Source: Dehalococcoidales bacterium
Lineage (GTDB): Bacteria > Chloroflexota > Dehalococcoidia > Dehalococcoidales > ARS1013
Reading direction: 5' to 3'
Assembly (NCBI GenBank): GCA_030641585.1
Contig: DAOWHE010000022.1
Span: 1-6,898 of the forward strand
DNA: 6,898 nt
Shown here: positions 5,924-6,898 of the stretch, piece by piece
Numbering within the stretch: the stretch's first letter is position 1
Layout of the letters: every line of letters begins with the position of its first letter
Notes under the pieces: model-generated
Seen by the model: only the letters and a program-made list of their open reading frames with translations
Databases searched by the model: none
What the model was told of the DNA's origin: nothing
Made by a program: the position numbers and the translations under genes

Positions 5924-5997
5924 TGGGCAGTAAAGGACTCGAACCTTCGACCTCTCGGATGTGAACCGAGTGCTCTAACCAACTGAGCTAACTGCCC
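5921..5997 (-). tRNA. tRNA-Val (anticodon CAC)
   Basis: A full cloverleaf reads on the minus strand. The acceptor arms GGGCAGT and ACTGCCC pair perfectly. The D arm is GCTC/GAGC with AGTTGGTTA in the loop. The anticodon stem CTCGG/CCGAG encloses TTCACAT, giving anticodon CAC, which decodes GUG valine. The variable loop has five bases, and the T arm is GAAGG/CCTTT around TTCGAGT. The discriminator is A and the CCA end is encoded (5923-5921). It lies upstream of ccmE on the same strand, with about 190 nt between them. Confidence 0.97.
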
Positions 5998-6239
5998 AAG
6001 AGCAAGGCCATCCCATCCCCAAACGCCGTCAAGAATCCACTAAAGCAAGAGGTCTTTTCCCAGCCTTCAACGAAGAAAATCCAAGCCTCTGCCTCGCTCT
6101 CGGTGGGATCATAAATGATTAGCAATCTAATGGTCAACTTATAACTGAATAGCCTCATATTAAGCTTAGTCCGTATTGTAGCTACAGACTGAATCCGATA
6201 CCTAGATATGGACCGGTCTTGGCCAGATACGAACTCATT

Positions 6240-6298
6240 GCGTACTTGCGGCTCTGCGTAAGTACGGATCACAAGTAGAGTGGCTTCTGCAAGTACGC
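6240..6298. repeat. Inverted-repeat cluster of GCGTACTTGC-type decamers
   Basis: GCGTACTTGC (6240-6249) and GCAAGTACGC (6289-6298) are perfect 10-bp inverted complements. Between them, CGTAAGTACG (6257-6266) also pairs with CGTACTTGCG (6241-6250) with one mismatch around a 6-nt loop. Three related sites within 59 bp allow two alternative hairpins. They could be a protein-binding site or the relic of a mobile-element end; no transposase or recombinase is nearby. Confidence 0.55.
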
Positions 6299-6470
6299 CA
6301 AGTGGATGATAATGGCGGGGTTGCACAATACGATGATTTGTTCACTATTGGTAATCTGGACTTTGTCCACGACCTTTTGTCCGAGGTATTCTATTCTTCA
6401 GTTGTGCTCTTGGCACACACCACTTGGTTTCTGTCCGAGTATCCATATCCTTCCGCTTCTCATTGGAGCC

Positions 6471-6500
6471 TTGACAAACAACAGGGGCTTGCATTATCCT
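6471..6500 (+). promoter_or_regulatory. Candidate sigma-70-type promoter facing the nucleotidyltransferase genes
   Basis: A perfect TTGACA -35 (6471-6476) is followed after 18 nt by TATCCT (6495-6500), a 4-of-6 match to the -10 consensus. It points toward the gene remnant at 6602 and the gene at 6862. It is supported by sequence match only. Confidence 0.35.
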
Positions 6501-6601
6501 AATAGGAGTGATGTTGACCCAAAGACGTTGTCAAATCACTTCAAAAGACTTAACTCAGTAGTTTACTTTATCTCCTTCACGCTTTCTTGATTTCATCTCC
6601 G

Positions 6602-6813
6602 GCTGCGGAAACTCTTAAAGCGGATTCCGAGTGGGTTATTGAAGACTTCAGGGATAGGGCCTTTTTGACAAAGTGCCCTCTATAGATAAGGCCTATTCCA
6701 CCGACATGACCCGAGAGCTTTCAGGCCAGAGGCATCCCGCGTGCCATATTGGTATCCGTGGTGGCCGGGCAGAGATTGACACTCTGGAAGATTTCGACAG
6801 GGTGAGACGGTAA
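6602..6813 (+). pseudogene. 3' remnant of a sugar/choline-type nucleotidyltransferase, frameshifted
   Basis: The first part reads AAETLKADSEWVIEDF and RDRAFLTKCPL, then hits a TAG at 6683-6685. Shifting frame near 6675-6690 gives IDKAYSTDMTRELSGQ, HIGIRGGRAEIDTLEDF and DRVRR, ending at TAA 6811-6813. The closing pattern, a T-D-M helix, then GG-x-x-EIDT-x-ED-x-x-R, is how NTP-transferase proteins of the phosphocholine cytidylyl/nucleotidyltransferase type end. No N-terminal GxGxR-type nucleotide-binding start is found upstream, so only the last 70 or so codons survive. It is followed 48 nt later by the start of another member of the same superfamily, suggesting a former tandem pair or a replaced copy. 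The family call rests on the C-terminal motif alone; the substrate cannot be given. Confidence 0.6.
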
Positions 6814-6861
6814 CTACACTTAATGTCAAAGATGAAATAAGTGCAACTGGAAGGAGACTTA

Positions 6862-6898
6862 ATGAAAGCTATCATTGTTGCTGCCGGAACCGGCAGCC
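6862..6898 (+). CDS. Nucleotidyltransferase family protein, 5' end only
   Basis: The ATG at 6862 follows a strong Shine-Dalgarno, GGAAGGAG (6849-6856), with a 5-nt spacer. The 12 codons present read MKAIIVAAGTGS, the first beta strand and the start of the nucleotide-binding loop (AAGxGxR) of the NTP-transferase fold found in sugar-phosphate nucleotidylyltransferases, GlmU/RmlA types and phosphocholine cytidylyltransferases. The gene runs off the window, so the substrate cannot be told. The remnant just upstream belongs to the same superfamily, so its product may be an enzyme of polysaccharide or surface-glycan precursor synthesis. Confidence 0.8.
   Translation, partial: MKAIIVAAGTGS

Larger units (their letters stand above)
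5998..6601. other. About 600 bp with no convincing gene
   Basis: I find no recognisable protein on either strand. The longest plus-strand open stretch runs from 6206 to 6502 (98 codons, no ATG; first GTG at 6302). It includes LRKYGSQVEWLLQVRQVDDN but matches no family I know. A 112-codon minus-strand frame runs into the tRNA gene and looks like chance. The stretch holds an inverted-repeat cluster (6240-6298) and a possible promoter (6471-6500). Together with the broken gene that follows, it reads like degraded sequence. Confidence 0.55.

Noticed and set aside
6027..6032. TTGACG on the minus strand as a -35 for tRNA-Val
   Set aside because: No acceptable -10 lies 16-18 nt downstream.
6045..6122. 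Plus-strand peptide GLFPAFNEENPS, recalling the PAFNEE start of family 2 glycosyltransferases
   Set aside because: The residues after the motif do not follow the family pattern, the frame stops at 6120, and no DxD region follows. Treated as coincidence.
5988..6326. 112-codon minus-strand open frame
   Set aside because: It runs into the tRNA-Val gene, has no ribosome site, and its translation resembles no family. It is best explained by chance.
6509..6559. Short frame ATGTTGACC... after AGGAG, as a possible leader peptide
   Set aside because: The spacing between AGGAG and ATG is only 2 nt, and the 16-residue product has no regulatory features.

Overview
The window carries most of a System I (Ccm) cytochrome c maturation operon on the minus strand. 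It is bounded on the left by a convergent rhomboid protease gene and on the right by a tRNA-Val and a decayed stretch leading into a nucleotidyltransferase gene. Four features point to a bacterium of the Chloroflexota, perhaps the Dehalococcoidia: mid-range GC, a CcmE of the Cys type (CxxxY), tandem CcmH proteins with a CxCxC motif, and short CcmI-like proteins, one with a zinc ribbon. This placement is inferred from family resemblance; no phylogenetic marker is present.

Layout, left to right: a rhomboid gene on the plus strand (18-578); an intrinsic terminator serving the minus strand, lying in the rhomboid 3' end (552-585); then, in minus-strand transcription order from the right, ccmE (5731-5338, disrupted), ccmF (5309-3306), two tandem ccmH copies (3303-2905 and 2902-2414), a CcmI-like zinc-ribbon protein (2417-1989), a secreted beta-domain protein with a membrane anchor and CcmI-like tail (1996-833), and a 33-codon ccmD (762-661). 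Junctions are tight (2-nt gaps, an ATGA overlap, an 8-nt overlap), so this is one transcription unit. ccmA, ccmB and ccmC are not in the window.

The genes fit one job. CcmE would carry heme and CcmF would ligate it to apocytochrome c. The CcmH pair would handle apocytochrome thiols, the two CcmI-like proteins would chaperone or scaffold, and CcmD would assist the heme export complex. However, ccmE has an in-frame TGA and two frameshifts, and ccmD stops at a TGA inside what looks like its normal C-terminal coil. The operon may be decaying, or the assembly may contain errors.

Right of the operon are tRNA-Val(CAC) on the minus strand (5997-5921), about 600 bp without a convincing gene but with an inverted-repeat cluster, the frameshifted 3' end of a nucleotidyltransferase gene (6602-6813), and the first 12 codons of an apparently intact nucleotidyltransferase (from 6862).
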